The notes under the pieces: model-generated | What the model was told of the DNA's origin: nothing | Databases searched by the model: none | The model's input: the letters and a program-made list of their open reading frames with translations, nothing else | In this document: piece by piece, positions 12,775 through 23,800 of the stretch | How the letters are laid out: each line of letters starts with the position of its first letter | Position numbering within the stretch: position 1 is the stretch's first letter | Made by a program: the position numbers and the translations under genes | From: Arctopsyche grandis | Lineage: Eukaryota; Arthropoda; Insecta; Trichoptera; Hydropsychidae | Direction: 5' to 3' | DNA: 64,000 nucleotides | Assembly (NCBI RefSeq): GCF_051622035.1 | Contig: NC_135355.1 | Location: forward strand, 6,126,001 to 6,190,000

Positions 12775-14504
12775 TGGCGTGCGGTAAAAGTTTCTCTCCC
12801 CCCGTCGTACATCCTCACTTAATTTGCGCGAGCAGGATACAAGAGGAACAGGCTTTTCCTCCCATATCCTGCGCGCGCACATTAAATAAGGCTGTATGAT
12901 AAAAAGAGAGATAATTTCACCGCATGCCACTCATATATATATAGTACCGTTTACCATGCACCCTTTTTTTTCGATCTTTCGACTTAAGATCTTTCGATTT
13001 TCGATCTTTGCCTTCCGATATTTGCTTTTTCGGGCTTTTTCACTTTCGGTCCCGTGAGGTAGACCCGATATATGTATGTAAAAATAAAATAAATAAGACA
13101 AGGAGAGTGTTCTAAAATGAATCGATTCCACACCAAATTATTATAATATTTACATACACATCAATTTGACGAAAACTCCCGTATCCATCATATGCATACA
13201 GTGAGTGTCCGTACGAGCGAAATTTCCAATGGCTAATATAGATGTTATGGCTAGTTCTACGTCGTCCGAGCTTAAACTGTCAATCATCGATAAATAAAAT
13301 TCACCCGAACCATCCGCATACAGAATATTCATCGATTCATCTGAAATTAATTGAAAATTAATCAAAATACACACATGAATTGTATGAAATTGAAATAAAG
13401 ACAAACAGAAATGATACCTCCGGTCAAAATGAGAGCGATAAGATCACACGCTAGTTTCATAAGTTCGCGCGTTTCTTCATCGACGGCAAGCGCTCTATGC
13501 TGCTGCAATAAACTCCATAGAATTTGTGGCACTGCTGCTTTTGCAAGCACAGTCTTCACTTCATCTTAAAACAGAGGCAAAATTTAAAAAAATACATCCC
13601 AATACGAAAAACAAAACTTAAGAGTAAAAAAAAATACCATGCTCTGCCTGATAGTGCAAATACTCCAAACAAACCTCAGATATGTCAATATTTTTAATCG
13701 TCTTAAGTATATCGACAATCATAAGTGTGAATTCATCCTTTACAACGAGTGATCTATTATATTCAGTGACGACACTGACAACCAAGAGTGCCGAATTTAA
13801 ACGGTTATCATCGCCGTCGGGCGATGTGAATTCGTACTGGATTACATCATGTATCTTATCCATAAAATCGACGTCTAAAGCAGGCTGTATGTAATCAGAA
13901 CCACCGAACATCAGAATAGACAAGAGTTTACAAGTGAAAAGCCTCACACTGTGACATTGCGTGGTCAAACGGGGATCGTTACATTGCAGGGTCTTTGGGA
14001 GCATGTCAACGACGATCTGAATGCCAGAAGAGTTCAAAACTAGATCTCTGCCCACGTGGCTGTCAAAGCATACATTCCCCAAGCCTCTGCAGGCTTGTTT
14101 CATCAGCTCGGCGTTCGAATTGTCTATAGGTTTGTTCAGAAATGATAACAGTGGTTTTATAATATCGGCGTGTGCGTACGATGTACGCTTCTTTTCACAT
14201 TTGCAAATTTCGGCAATCGCCTGAGCCGTCATGCGTTGTATGTCAATGTCGTTTCTTTTGAGGAGAAGTGTCAGCGGATCAATAACGTCATGGGCGTAAG
14301 CGGCTCCTTCTGATATTATCGACTCAAGGATACTCTTAATCTTGGTATTAATTTCTTCGGTTTGTTGCTTCGATAGTAATTCTATGAATTCTATGTGAAC
14401 TGGGCTTGTTTTATCTGTCAAAATAAATCATATTGTCTTGAATATTGTATTAACTCGACGATCAGATTGCATCAATGATTCGCATTTGAAAACTTACTTT
14501 CCAT
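6318..14504 (-). CDS. vimar: Rap1 GTPase-GDP dissociation stimulator 1 (visceral mesodermal armadillo-repeats)
   Basis: Seven coding exons on the minus strand: 14504-14498, 14414-13638, 13564-13418, 13340-13158, 8373-8158, 8091-7931, 6800-6318. They join in phase into 657 residues, close to the 607-635 usual for RAP1GDS1/Vimar. The first exon holds only seven coding bases; joined to exon 2 it reads MENKTSPVHIEFIELLSKQQ. The rest is tandem armadillo helices, for example RMTAQAIAEICKC and NAELMKQACRGLGNVCFD, with the ASRLLARMVRQ segment late in the protein. Family knowledge: it binds prenylated small GTPases (Rho/Rap/Ral) as a chaperone/GEF-like factor and in flies affects mitochondrial Miro. 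Intron 4 is about 4.8 kb and holds an LTR element and LINE-like repeats; intron 6 holds a TTAA MITE. Confidence 0.93.
7049..7528. mobile_element. TTAA-flanked MITE (piggyBac-type ends), copy B
   Basis: Flanked by TTAA at 7045-7048 and 7529-7532, with ends CCCTTTGCCCGCGGC and GGCCGCGGGCAAACGG. A second copy of the family found at 5220-5680. It lies in intron 6 of vimar. A GGAAGACAGCCGCG-type end is partly duplicated near 7462-7515. Confidence 0.72.
7547..7567. repeat. Poly-C tract
   Basis: A run of about 16 C followed by T and five more C, inside vimar intron 6. Confidence 0.9.
8625..9180 (+). repeat. ACTTCCGGT-repeat family, copy 1
   Basis: Non-coding repeat carrying ACTTCCGGT-like motifs at 8681, 8814 and about 8961, ending in TACATAGATAAAGTAAAAA. 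It is closely similar to 44650-45290 and, on the other strand, to 63300-64000. The AGATAAAGTAAA end suggests the 3' tail of a retroposed element (inference). It sits in vimar intron 4. Confidence 0.75.
9603..9892 (+). repeat. 5' LTR
   Basis: 290 bp, TG...CA ends, with AATAAA near 9789. No difference from the 3' LTR was seen by eye. Confidence 0.88.
9943..11739 (+). CDS. Gag-like polyprotein of the LTR element (598 codons)
   Basis: Parts in order: a basic Arg-rich start; a capsid-like gag region (about residues 30-190, including PIFTGNDDYPVEKWVAQIEE), as in insect Ty3/Gypsy gag; a short aspartic-protease-like motif (ALIDTGSE, about residue 226); a long charged low-complexity middle with tandem Asp/Gly-rich repeats (about residues 400-450); and a C-terminal piece I do not recognise. 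Several shadow ORFs on both strands overlap it. It belongs to the mobile element and is not a host gene. Confidence 0.8.
   Translation: MYRRRRPTSGRRTSRGVRERAIEEPVASRAKLTFQDMEGAVPIFTGNDDYPVEKWVAQIEEVAHSAGWGSMEKLLFGKRLVKGVAERFLRIQDGVYSWEKLKSALLEEFARMVSGASVHRRLSKSQKTSEESVNEYFYRMREIASVGSIEDRDLMEYVIDGIPGRSSMKGMLYGARNLKEFRDKLSAFDGLVEKVKAEEATVATAKAVPAPSTGSGWRPKARTPALIDTGSEDKLAGENFVHRCGIITSESIPVVRDQCNNSGAIRRKAAEGVRRADSDLKDGEQEKIKVERDKTSKPRVPIEVKLEQSLRREKEERASQEMSAHAEPSDSCSSEADGTSNMSHGQMVRTPLEPPASPSRAHLDYSSVRPSTENRSSTTDSIRITNDESKHRKPCGIDVSNNEEDGVDMDDRGLDTGDRSEDTGNGGVDMSDRSEDMGNGGVDMGDGSMDGDGLHIGRLWDNGDIPFSNKDEPPDGQFSKGSHGHSKNPKDEDEENGKHEEKDMDKSPEGIRDPVKISTPKDNVFTFKLGRSQIDVTLMENKIRPWIKKGVFGYIGEPGTILVNFICGKIPYGKLWGDGRSIADNIIGQPRGIATGIG
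12005..12145 (+). repeat. Tandem repeat in the LTR element's 3' non-coding part
   Basis: A unit of about 70 bp containing AAAATGTGATTTGTTTCCGA occurs twice with few differences. No coding capacity. Confidence 0.7.
12413..12702 (+). repeat. 3' LTR
   Basis: 290 bp, matching 9603-9892 base for base by eye. It is followed directly by the (TA)n tract. Confidence 0.88.
12703..12771. repeat. (TA)n microsatellite
   Basis: About 68 bp of pure TA next to the 3' LTR. A shorter TA run precedes the 5' LTR, so the element probably landed within a TA tract. Confidence 0.9.
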
Positions 14505-14796
14505 ATTGAAATTAAATCACTGGATACGTAAAAATTAATGATTTTAATGTAAATAAATACTATTTCAATTCATGACTAGTGAAGACAGCATGAGACGCCG
14601 CTGTCAAAGTGATGCACTTAAATACTATAAAATTTGGCCATGACCAAATCTATATTTCAGAAAAAATATATTGGAGAAGGGAAATATCTATGATAAACTC
14701 AGATAAGTTAGTGTCTCCAAGTGTTTCTGAGATTTAGAAAACTTTTTTTTATTATATAAGTTTTTACAGTAAATGTAAAATCTAATCATATCTTAA

Positions 14797-15740
14797 CCCT
14801 TTGGCTGCTACGAGGTTTTTCAATGTCCAAGCGAAAAATGCTAACATTTGTAATTACTTTATAAAAAAATAAATTTAATATATTTTTTTACATACTTGCT
14901 TCGCCGAACGCGCGTAATTTTTTTAATACTTTATATACATTTTTAAGAAGCAGTTGTGGACTCGCGCTCTCTCTTTCTGTCTTGCTTTTACATGCGTGCG
15001 TGCGAAAGAGATACCTACATATATACACTAAATAAGTTTTGACGATTGTTTCCGACGCATTATTTTTTTCAATAATCTATTTTTAGACATCGATGTATTT
15101 GTCGTTGTTAAAATATGCGATACATTTGAAACAGGTAGCGGTCTTTCTCTCTTTCTTTCTTGGTTTTAATTGTGTATGTGAGCGAGACACACAAGGATGC
15201 GAAGTTTCTAATAATCAAATAATTTTTCAACATGTATCATAAACATTTTGTATGCATTTCAGTTGCATTTGATTGATTGCACGAATTCGTGACCTATATA
15301 ATTGAAAGCGGATTTCTATTGTTTTTTGCCATTTATTTTAACTCTGCAAAATGATATCGGACAGTGAAAGTGACGAAAGCGAAATAATAGCTCCTCGCCG
15401 AGGAACTCGACAAATCAGCAGCTCTACTGATTCTGAAAATGAATTTATCGACAATAATCAATTCCCAAGTAATAACTCCTTATATGACTTTGACAACGAA
15501 CCCAAAATTTACTTTGATGATGAACCCGAAATTGAAGAGCTTTTAAAAAATTGATAAATATTTATAAAGCTTGATTGAAAAATAAATATAAATACGTATA
15601 TAAAAAAAATGTTTCGTGCCACTGATGCGCTGGCAAAGAAAGTATTGAAATACGACAATTAATGACGACAACAACGATCGTCGTAGCAATCTTCGCCGAT
15701 TTCAAAACAACGATTTATCGTTGTTGTAGCAGTCAAAGGG
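14797..15740 (+). mobile_element. piggyBac-like non-autonomous element, copy 2
   Basis: About 944 bp, flanked by TTAA at 14793-14796 and 15741-15744, with ends CCCTTTGGCTGCTACG and GTAGCAGTCAAAGGG. It is the inverted counterpart of 897-1855 and carries the same truncated ORF. It interrupts the left arm of the surrounding palindrome; the matching spot in the right arm (about 16444-16447, GCTTAAGA) keeps a single TTAA. Confidence 0.85.
15351..15554 (+). pseudogene. piggyBac transposase N-terminal remnant (copy 2)
   Basis: 67 codons beginning MISDSESDESEIIAPRRGTR, acidic and Ser-rich, ending EIEELLKN. It differs from the copy at 1017-1295 by a few residues and ends sooner. No catalytic domain. 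Confidence 0.6.
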
Positions 15741-16500
15741 TTAAGCTAGTGATAGATAGACTAATCTATGAGAATCATTTGAAATGTTATCTGTACGCCT
15801 GATAAAACTGAGCAACAAAAAATTATTGGAGCGGAAACTAATCAATATAAACCAAGTTTAAACCACTGAATTCGAATATGACAATGATTTTGTTGGTATC
15901 CTCTCGTTTGAGATTTCAAAAAATGCGCAATTTTTACAGATTTTTGGCTTTTGCAGTCTTTAACTCAAAATCTAGTATTTCTGTGCCAAAAGTAAGTATT
16001 GGAATCAACAGTCAAATGTTTTTCTATTGATTGTGGTGCTTTTAATGTTTTTAAATACTTATAATTAATTATCTGGCGAATTTTAAGTAAAAAATATTTC
16101 ATTTTTCCACATATTCTTCTCAAGGAATTATGTATAAAAAATCACAATCAATAAGAAAAGCATTTGACTATTGATTCCAATACTCACTTTTGGCATAGCA
16201 ATTCTAAATTTTGAGCTTAAGACTGCAAAACCCAAGAACCCGTATAAATTGCGCATTTTTTAAATGCTCATATCTCATAAGTGAGAGGAAACCAACAAAA
16301 ATCATTGTCATAATCGAATTCGGTGGGTTAAACATAGTAAGGATCGATTAGTTTCCGCTCCAATCATTTTTTGTTGCTCAGTTTTATCAGGCGTACAGAT
16401 AACATTTCAAATGATTCTCATAGATTAGTCTATCTATCACTAGCTTAAGATATGATTAGATTTTACATTTACTATAAAAACTTATATAATAAAAAAAAGT

Positions 16501-17836
16501 TTGATTGATTGATTAATATTTATCTTTTTCATTTTTTTTTTATAATCTTTGTAAAAATCTGTTATTGGACTCGGATGTTACATACATATATTATATATTT
16601 ACTATTTGTTTTTTATACATATCTACATCCTGTAGTCTGTTGATTTTTCAATAAATAAAATAAAATAAAATTAGTCTCCGCTCCAGAAAGTAAATATGTA
16701 ATATGATTTTTTTTTTGCTCAGTGTAATACATGTTTTTTTACCATTACTTTCTAGGAGTTATATTCCTCGAGGGTTTGAAAATAGCCGTTTTCTATCAAT
16801 TCCAATTCTCTATTTAAAGATAATCGTCTCCGTAACAAGGAATTTTTGAAATTTCAGAATATCTAGTCAGAAGTCAGGTAAAATAAAAACAGATGAGCAA
16901 AGGGGAAGGCATAGAAAATTGTGCTTTATGGGACTTTGGAGTTTTCTCATGATCACGAAATTTCATCTATCAATACTTCGTATATGTAATAAATAATGTG
17001 CAAAAAAGCTGTAAGTATACACTTGCTAAAAATGTGATGGAACAAAGAATGATCAGATCTCATTTGGATAAATCAAAGATTTATATCAACTTTGGATACA
17101 TTTTGAATTTGGAATTATCAGCATCTAAAATTAAGGATATTTGTGTGAATAAAAACAACAAAATTATCTTAAACTTAATGATAAAAAAAGTTTATTGAAA
17201 AAATGATAAAGGGTTCAAAATTGTTTCAATATGAACAAAGAACAAAGGACATGATCTCACATATATAAAGATAAAATATCATATTTAAATTATTGTATCA
17301 CATTTCTATAAATTATAACATATAAAATAATTTGTGCATTTAGTAAATAATAAAAAAATTATACAATATTAGAGAGCAAGATTTGCTAAAGTATATTTTA
17401 GCAATAACTTCACAATTAAGAAATTTTTATGTATAATATTCGTTTGTAATCATCATATAAAATATATAGCATAAATCAAAACACAACATAAATATACATA
17501 TATTATTCTGAACACTATGAATAAATTTTCCATTATTCAAAAATACTGTTAATAAAATAATACTCACAAAATACAAGTAAACCATTACCAAATATAATTT
17601 AAAGATTCAAATCAAATTTAAGTAGTAAATTTTAGTAATAAAGCCCAAACCAATTTAAATATGGAATTTATTTAAGGATTGAATAAAGGCTACAATAAAT
17701 GATTAAATTTTGTCATTTGAGGATTAAAAAACATTGTTATAAATTTAATCAATTCACACTTTTAACACACAAGTTAAGTGTTAATCGTGTTAATTTAAGT
17801 AATTAAGTATTAATAGTCGACATTCAGCAACTAATT
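16501..17836. other. AT-rich intergenic sequence, repeat fragments only
   Basis: A short piece near 16670-16735 (AGTCTCCGCTCCAG to TTTTGCTCAGTGTAA) looks like an end of the CACTGAGCAACAAAA palindromic family. It follows an AATAAATAAAATAAAATAAA tail near 16650. From 16740 to 17830 I see no gene; the last part is probably the ACOT9 3' UTR, with a minus-strand AATAAA near 17668-17673. Confidence 0.5.
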
Positions 17837-20800
17837 TTATTTTAATCCCATAACCCGTTGGAAATGACGCTTTCCATCCAAATACAACATGGATTCATGG
17901 TAACTCTTGGGAATAACCTAAAAAATAAAAACAAGCATTAAAATAATGATCACTATCGCAAGTCAAATAACACAATCTATCATATATTAATCACCTGAGG
18001 AGCTACATCATTAATTTTATAAGTATAATGAAAGACATTAGTCGTAGAAACGGCACCTGTTTTCGCATCAAAAACTTCAGCATTCACAACAATTTGCATG
18101 CAGTGTAACTGAAATCAAATTTATTATTAAAACTAATAAGTTATTGCACATATGAGTAATATTAATAGTAATAAATACCTCGGTGTAGACAATTTGAGCA
18201 CGCATTTTGATGAGAGAAGAAACATCGACAGATTTGTGAAACATTATGTCACTGATATGCATCAGTGTGGGTCGTTGTTTACTAAACAAAAAGTTACAAA
18301 TGTGATAAAAATGTGATAAAATATTTTGAAATATTCAATAGTATGAGTGAGAAGTATGTACCTGAAAACCCATCCACAAACCCAGCTCAATTCAAAAGCT
18401 TGACGCATTAAAAATCCACCGAAAACTTTTTGGTGGAGATTTCGATCTTCGGGATGAGAAAATACAAGATTGTCCATTTGAGCAGCTTTCATCCAAATTG
18501 CACCAGGAGGTAAATGACTGTAACAAAAATAGTATGTTAAATATACTAATTAATAAAAAACCACACACTCTCACATATTTTTAGTTAAAACCTGGCTCTA
18601 AAGGAAGGATCGCGGGCATCCAAGGTTTTCAAAAACAAATCGTGTATAACTGCTTGCTCTTCTTGATCCGGTATTACTTTCAACAAAGATTTCGCAGTTG
18701 CATTTTGCCGTCTTCTTTTCCGAGCTTAAATCAAAATGATAACTCGTTAAAATAATATCCATTTACCACAAAAAATTTTTGGAAAACTAATGAAAAAAAT
18801 ACTTTACATTCACCACCCTCCAATATTTTTTGCTCCTCTTCATTAGCTGGAACTAAACTGTTAACAATAGCTGCTTTTGAGTTCGTGGGATTCCTTGCAG
18901 CCATCAGAAACAGCGCTCGGGTGATTTTTGTCCATTTATCGTGAATTTTTTGTTCCAACCACACGACAGTTTCAATAGAAGATCGCCCGACCCACGATGC
19001 GTGTCCGGAAAGTCGGATATCAGCATCTGGCTATTTGAAAAATCAATTCGACATACAAAGCAAATTTTAAGACCTTACTCTAAGCGTCACAACACGGTGG
19101 GCCTGGTTTCAGCAATTCTCGTTAACCCTTTGAGTGCTGACGTTTTTTCTGTTGAAAGCCCACCACGCTGAAAATTTCACCAACATTTCCAACTAGAATT
19201 ATTTAGAAATCCCATAGAAAGCAGGTATAAAAACTGTAGCTAATCCGAACAAACCCTAGATAGCTACTGCCGAGGATTTTGAGTTTTGTAAAGGTGTGTT
19301 TAGACCTTCTAATATATCTTGCAACAATATAAAATAAACAAAAGAAGTCTATTAATGAATGTATTTTTCCAAAACTAAATAGTTTCATCTTCTTCATTGT
19401 TGTTAAAATGTAGTGCTCACAATCTAAATGCCAAGCCACAATCTAAAATACTCAACAGTTAGGGATTTCCATCGAGAAATTCTGCTATGGTTATATACTC
19501 AGAAATTCCAGTGTAAACCAATCTTTATAAACGTTGACACGGATTACACGACCCATGTTCAATGCATTTTTTACAATGCTACCTGGAAAGGCTTAGCGGT
19601 TAGTATTCTTGTTTATTTTTATATATGCAAAAAAAACGCCTATCGGCGTATTTCAAGATCATGGAATTGTTGGCAAAACGCTGATCGGCGTTGGTCAGCA
19701 TTCAAATGGTTAATGAATGTCTTTTTCCAAAACTAGTACCATCTTCTTCAATGTTGTTAAAATTTAATGGTCACAATCTTAAATACTCAGCAGTTAGGGA
19801 TTTCCATCGAGTAATTCTGCTATGGTTATAAATTCAGAAATTCCAGTGTAAGCGAATCTTTATAAAAGTTAACAAATGAATGACACTGATTACACTGCAT
19901 TGTTTTTCAATGCTACCTTTAAAGGTAGTATTCTTGGGTTTGATGTAAACGATCGACAAGCGTCAGACAGACTGAACCACAGATTAACCTTTCCCTTACG
20001 GTGCCAAAAACATCCGCGCGCTCCGATGATATGTATTTTGTACACATAAATTGACGTAATTCGTAATTATATTACGGAGGAATACAAAAATTCTGAACCT
20101 CGTATCTATTACATTTCATATCGATATTCCCATTATTAGAGTCGAGTTGTAGTAAATACATATCACAGGGGAGGAAAGGTTAACTGGATGGCTGCTTTAA
20201 ACGCAATTCTCGACTTCACGAATGATAGATTGCACATCAGATGACGAGTAACCTTTCGATGTGCACAAATGCAATTATTAAAATGGTAATTCTTAAAATT
20301 GAGTTGGATCTTTCTGGCGAGTTTAATAAGGCAAAATTCGGAACTAAAGTATCAGAAGCACAGAACGTATACAAGGTAAGTATGTGGGGACTTCGGGTAA
20401 ATTTCGCTTAGTGTAAGTGCAAGCAGTGCGCACGCATAAGGTACAAAATTTACAACGCCTATTGGCGTTTTGCAGGCCTATGGACTTGTCAGCAAAACGC
20501 CAATCGGCGTTGATCAGCATTCAAAGGGTTAAATGAACTCTCCGTGTCTATACTTGAATATAATTTTTCATCCATTTTGAATAAGATTAATAATTTTATA
20601 TTTATTATAGCTACATAGATAAAATAGATAAATAATATCCGTTTCGCTGATGAAACGGCAATATTGACTGAGAGTGCCGAAGACCTACAATCGTTATTGA
20701 TCGCAATTGATCATTCATGTCAAAAATGGGGTCTGTCTATTAATATCAACAAGACAAAATCAATGGTAATATGTAAAGAAAAGACGGATCCATTAAACCT

Positions 20801-23800
20801 GAGTGTGCGCGGACAAATGATTGAACAGGTCGAACAATACAAATACCTAGGAGCAATGATCAATACGGACGTCAGTTCCGAAATGGAGATAAGAAGAAGG
20901 ATCGAAATAGCAAGAAATGCCTTCGGCAGCATGAAAAATGTTTTATGTTGTCGAAGGTTGTCTATGAAATTGCGTTTAAGAGTCCTGAACTCCTATGTTT
21001 GGTCAGTGTTGCTGTACGGATGCGAAACGTGGACACTGTTAGTGGCATCCATGAACAGGATAGAGTCCTTTGAAATGTGGTGTTACCGGAGGATGCTAAA
21101 GATCTCGTGGAAGGAGCATGTAAGAAACGAAACAGTCCTCCAGCTTCTTCATAAAAAGAGAGAGCTTCTTGACACGGTGAAGCGCCGTAAGATGGAATAC
21201 TTTGGCCACATTATTCGCAGCCCCAAATATCGCCTTCTACAAACAATCACAGAAGGGAAAATAGAAGGCAAACGGTGGCTTGGGAGAAAGAAGCTCTCTT
21301 GGCTCCGGAACATCAGGTCATGAATGGGACTCGGTCTCGAAAAGCTATTTCGGCTTGCCCATGATAGGGAAGAATTCGCACGGGCCATAAACGATGTCTC
21401 CCCATGGTAGTCGCCTACGTCTGAATTTCGGATTCGGCATTAGAAGAAGAAGAATAGCTACATGCATATGTATGCACGTATTTATTTATTAATTTCAACT
21501 AATTAATCATTTTTCATATACTCCTAGTGCCAAGCTGACGATACAAGTATAGAAGTGGAGAGTTCATTTCAGTGGCGGCTCGTCCAGGTGGGCTGCAAGG
21601 AATATGCATGCTATTTTTGTTTTCATTTGATCACCGGTATGGTCTACTATGAGCTACTACTGCCCGATTAATCTATAAATTCTCACGAGCCGCTACTGGT
21701 TCATTTAACGAGAGATGATGTTTCGCGGGGGACCCATCACAAACTTACTTTAGGTATTACATCTGTAAAATCTATTTGATCCACTAAAACAGTTACAATT
21801 ACGTATGGAGTCGGAGTATCTGCAGGTAATTTCGGATTGTAGATATGATTGTGGGCCACCCAAGCTGTAAAAAAGTCCATGTTTAACGGATGTGACAATA
21901 GTTATATGCATTTGTAAATATAAAACAAGAATTACCGGCAAATGTGTCCATATCTTCCATTAATCTTCCCAGTCGAACTTGTCCCAAAAATGTAGAGTAT
22001 TTCTCTTGCAAATCGATGTCTGTTGACAATGGTATGATCGTCGATGAGAAACTGTCTTGCATGGTTCGAGAAGGAAGTTCGTCTTGTTGAGTCGGCAAAT
22101 ATTGTGCCAAGTGTCCTCTAGATGGGAGAAGGGGCGAGTATCCTTTTGCCAAACCCATTATCTTCTGTAGTTTCTCTTTAACTTTAATGTAAAAGGTAAA
22201 TCATAAGTTGAATTGTGCTATAAGTAAATACTTATTACATTTACTACACGCACCTAAGCCTATATTGGGAATCGTAGCTTCGACATTGGAGTTTCCTAGT
22301 ATGTTTAACTTGCCAGTGGTAGAAAAGCTTCTCTTGTTGTAAATTAAATGATTCCTATTAAAAGGAAAAAATGTGCAAATTAAAAATATAAGTTTATGTG
22401 ACACACACTAGTAGGTTATGAAGGTTATTTCATGTGTAAACAATTATTTTTACAAAATCTGACATATCAAGTAAAGACCTTGATCTTGTTGCATAGATAA
22501 GAAAATTTTATAACATTAAATAATGATAAGGATTTGCATGTTTGCATTCGTTCAAAGTAAATACTAATATAAGACTATATATTACAGTAGAACCTCGATT
22601 ATACAGACTAATTCTTGATAATGAAAAATCTGGATAATCGAAAAAATTGACAGTTGACAGGGAAAGACGTGCACATTCAGTATGAATAATTTTTATTTAT
22701 CTAAATTTACATATATAATAACATGAAGATCAATGTTAAATAATTCTTTATTAAGAAATTCAATTATGGATTTTTGCTTAAAGTTAACTGTTCTTTTTGA
22801 AGCTGCCAAATCGCAAATACTTTTCATACAATAATGGACTAGATATTGGCTGTACAGACGATATTTGCCTTTGAATGAACCACATGAAAAGACTTCTTCA
22901 TTTCCTGATTTGTTCATAACCTTAAGCTCCGACCTTCCATCTTCTGATATTAAAGAATCAATAAACTTCATAATTTTTCCGAGATCGTTCCAACACCATA
23001 ATTATTTGACAAAAAATATCTTAAGACACTGCTTTTTAAATCATTGATTAAATATAATTTGTCTTTTAATGATAATACAATACGTTTTATTCTTGTTTTC
23101 TTTCACATATTGGTAATATTAAAAATAAATATTTAAATCGTCCTATGAGTATTGAATTTTGAAGACAACTGACTTTCTACGTCGCATATTCGATTTTTCA
23201 TGTTATGCATATCAAAGCAGCAAAATCGTAAAATTTGTGTTTGTTTATAACAATCCGGATAATCGAGGTATTGAAAAAGTTATAGGAAAAGAATAGCAAA
23301 TAGGAATTTTTCATAGGCTGCTGAATATGTAATTAAAATTAAATCGATAATAACAATAAATATGCCTTTACAAAATTGATACACATATGGATTAAAAAGC
23401 TACAAAAATACTCCCCAAATTAAAAAGAATTTTTAGTTTATTTTTTTCCAACTTAAATAGATATATTTCGATTTCTTAGATAGGAAAATATGTTAGAACA
23501 ATATGGCAAAGTATGAAAACGATCGGATAAGAGATAAGAGAGATGAAAAGTGACGACTTACACGAAAACCATGTGAACTGTATAAGAGGTATGTAAAAAA
23601 ATGGGTCTACCTCACGGGCCGGAATGTGAAATTACCAAAGATCGAAAATCGAAAGATCAAAAAAAAGAGTGCATAGTAAACAGTACATACTCACTTAATT
23701 TGCGCGAGCAGGATACAACAGGAACAAGAGGAACAGGCTATTCCTCCCGTATTAATGTCCGCGCGCAGAATACGGGAGGAAAAGCCTGTTCCTCTTGTTC

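Larger units (their letters stand above)
9515..13075. mobile_element. Composite foldback/MITE repeat split by an LTR element
   Basis: The left piece 9515-9602 and right piece 12772-13075 together match the uninterrupted copy at 39103-39445: ACCATGCATACATATGAAAA on the left, ACCGTTTACCATGCACCC then a GATCTTTCGA-rich arm on the right, ending near GTGAGGTAGACCCGATAT. Inside the right piece is a smaller MITE at about 12773-12935 with ends CAGTGGCGTGCGGTAAAA and TTTCACCGCATGCCACT. Everything lies in vimar intron 4. Confidence 0.7.
14741..16500. mobile_element. Large palindromic (foldback) element, left arm interrupted
   Basis: The right arm at about 16138-16500 is the reverse complement of the left arm, which comprises about 14741-14796 plus 15741-16037; the loop is about 100 bp. 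The arms pair through blocks such as CTGAGCAACAAAAAA, GAATTCGAATATGAC and ATAGATTAGTCTATC. A related palindrome at 36364-36876 ends at CACTGAGCAACAAAAAA. Here the palindrome continues beyond that point, so two nested palindromes are likely. No protein is encoded. Confidence 0.75.

Noticed and set aside
22693-22971. 92-codon minus-strand ORF as a gene
   Set aside because: It lies within a pogo-like element in an intron, has no recognisable domain and no splice partner.
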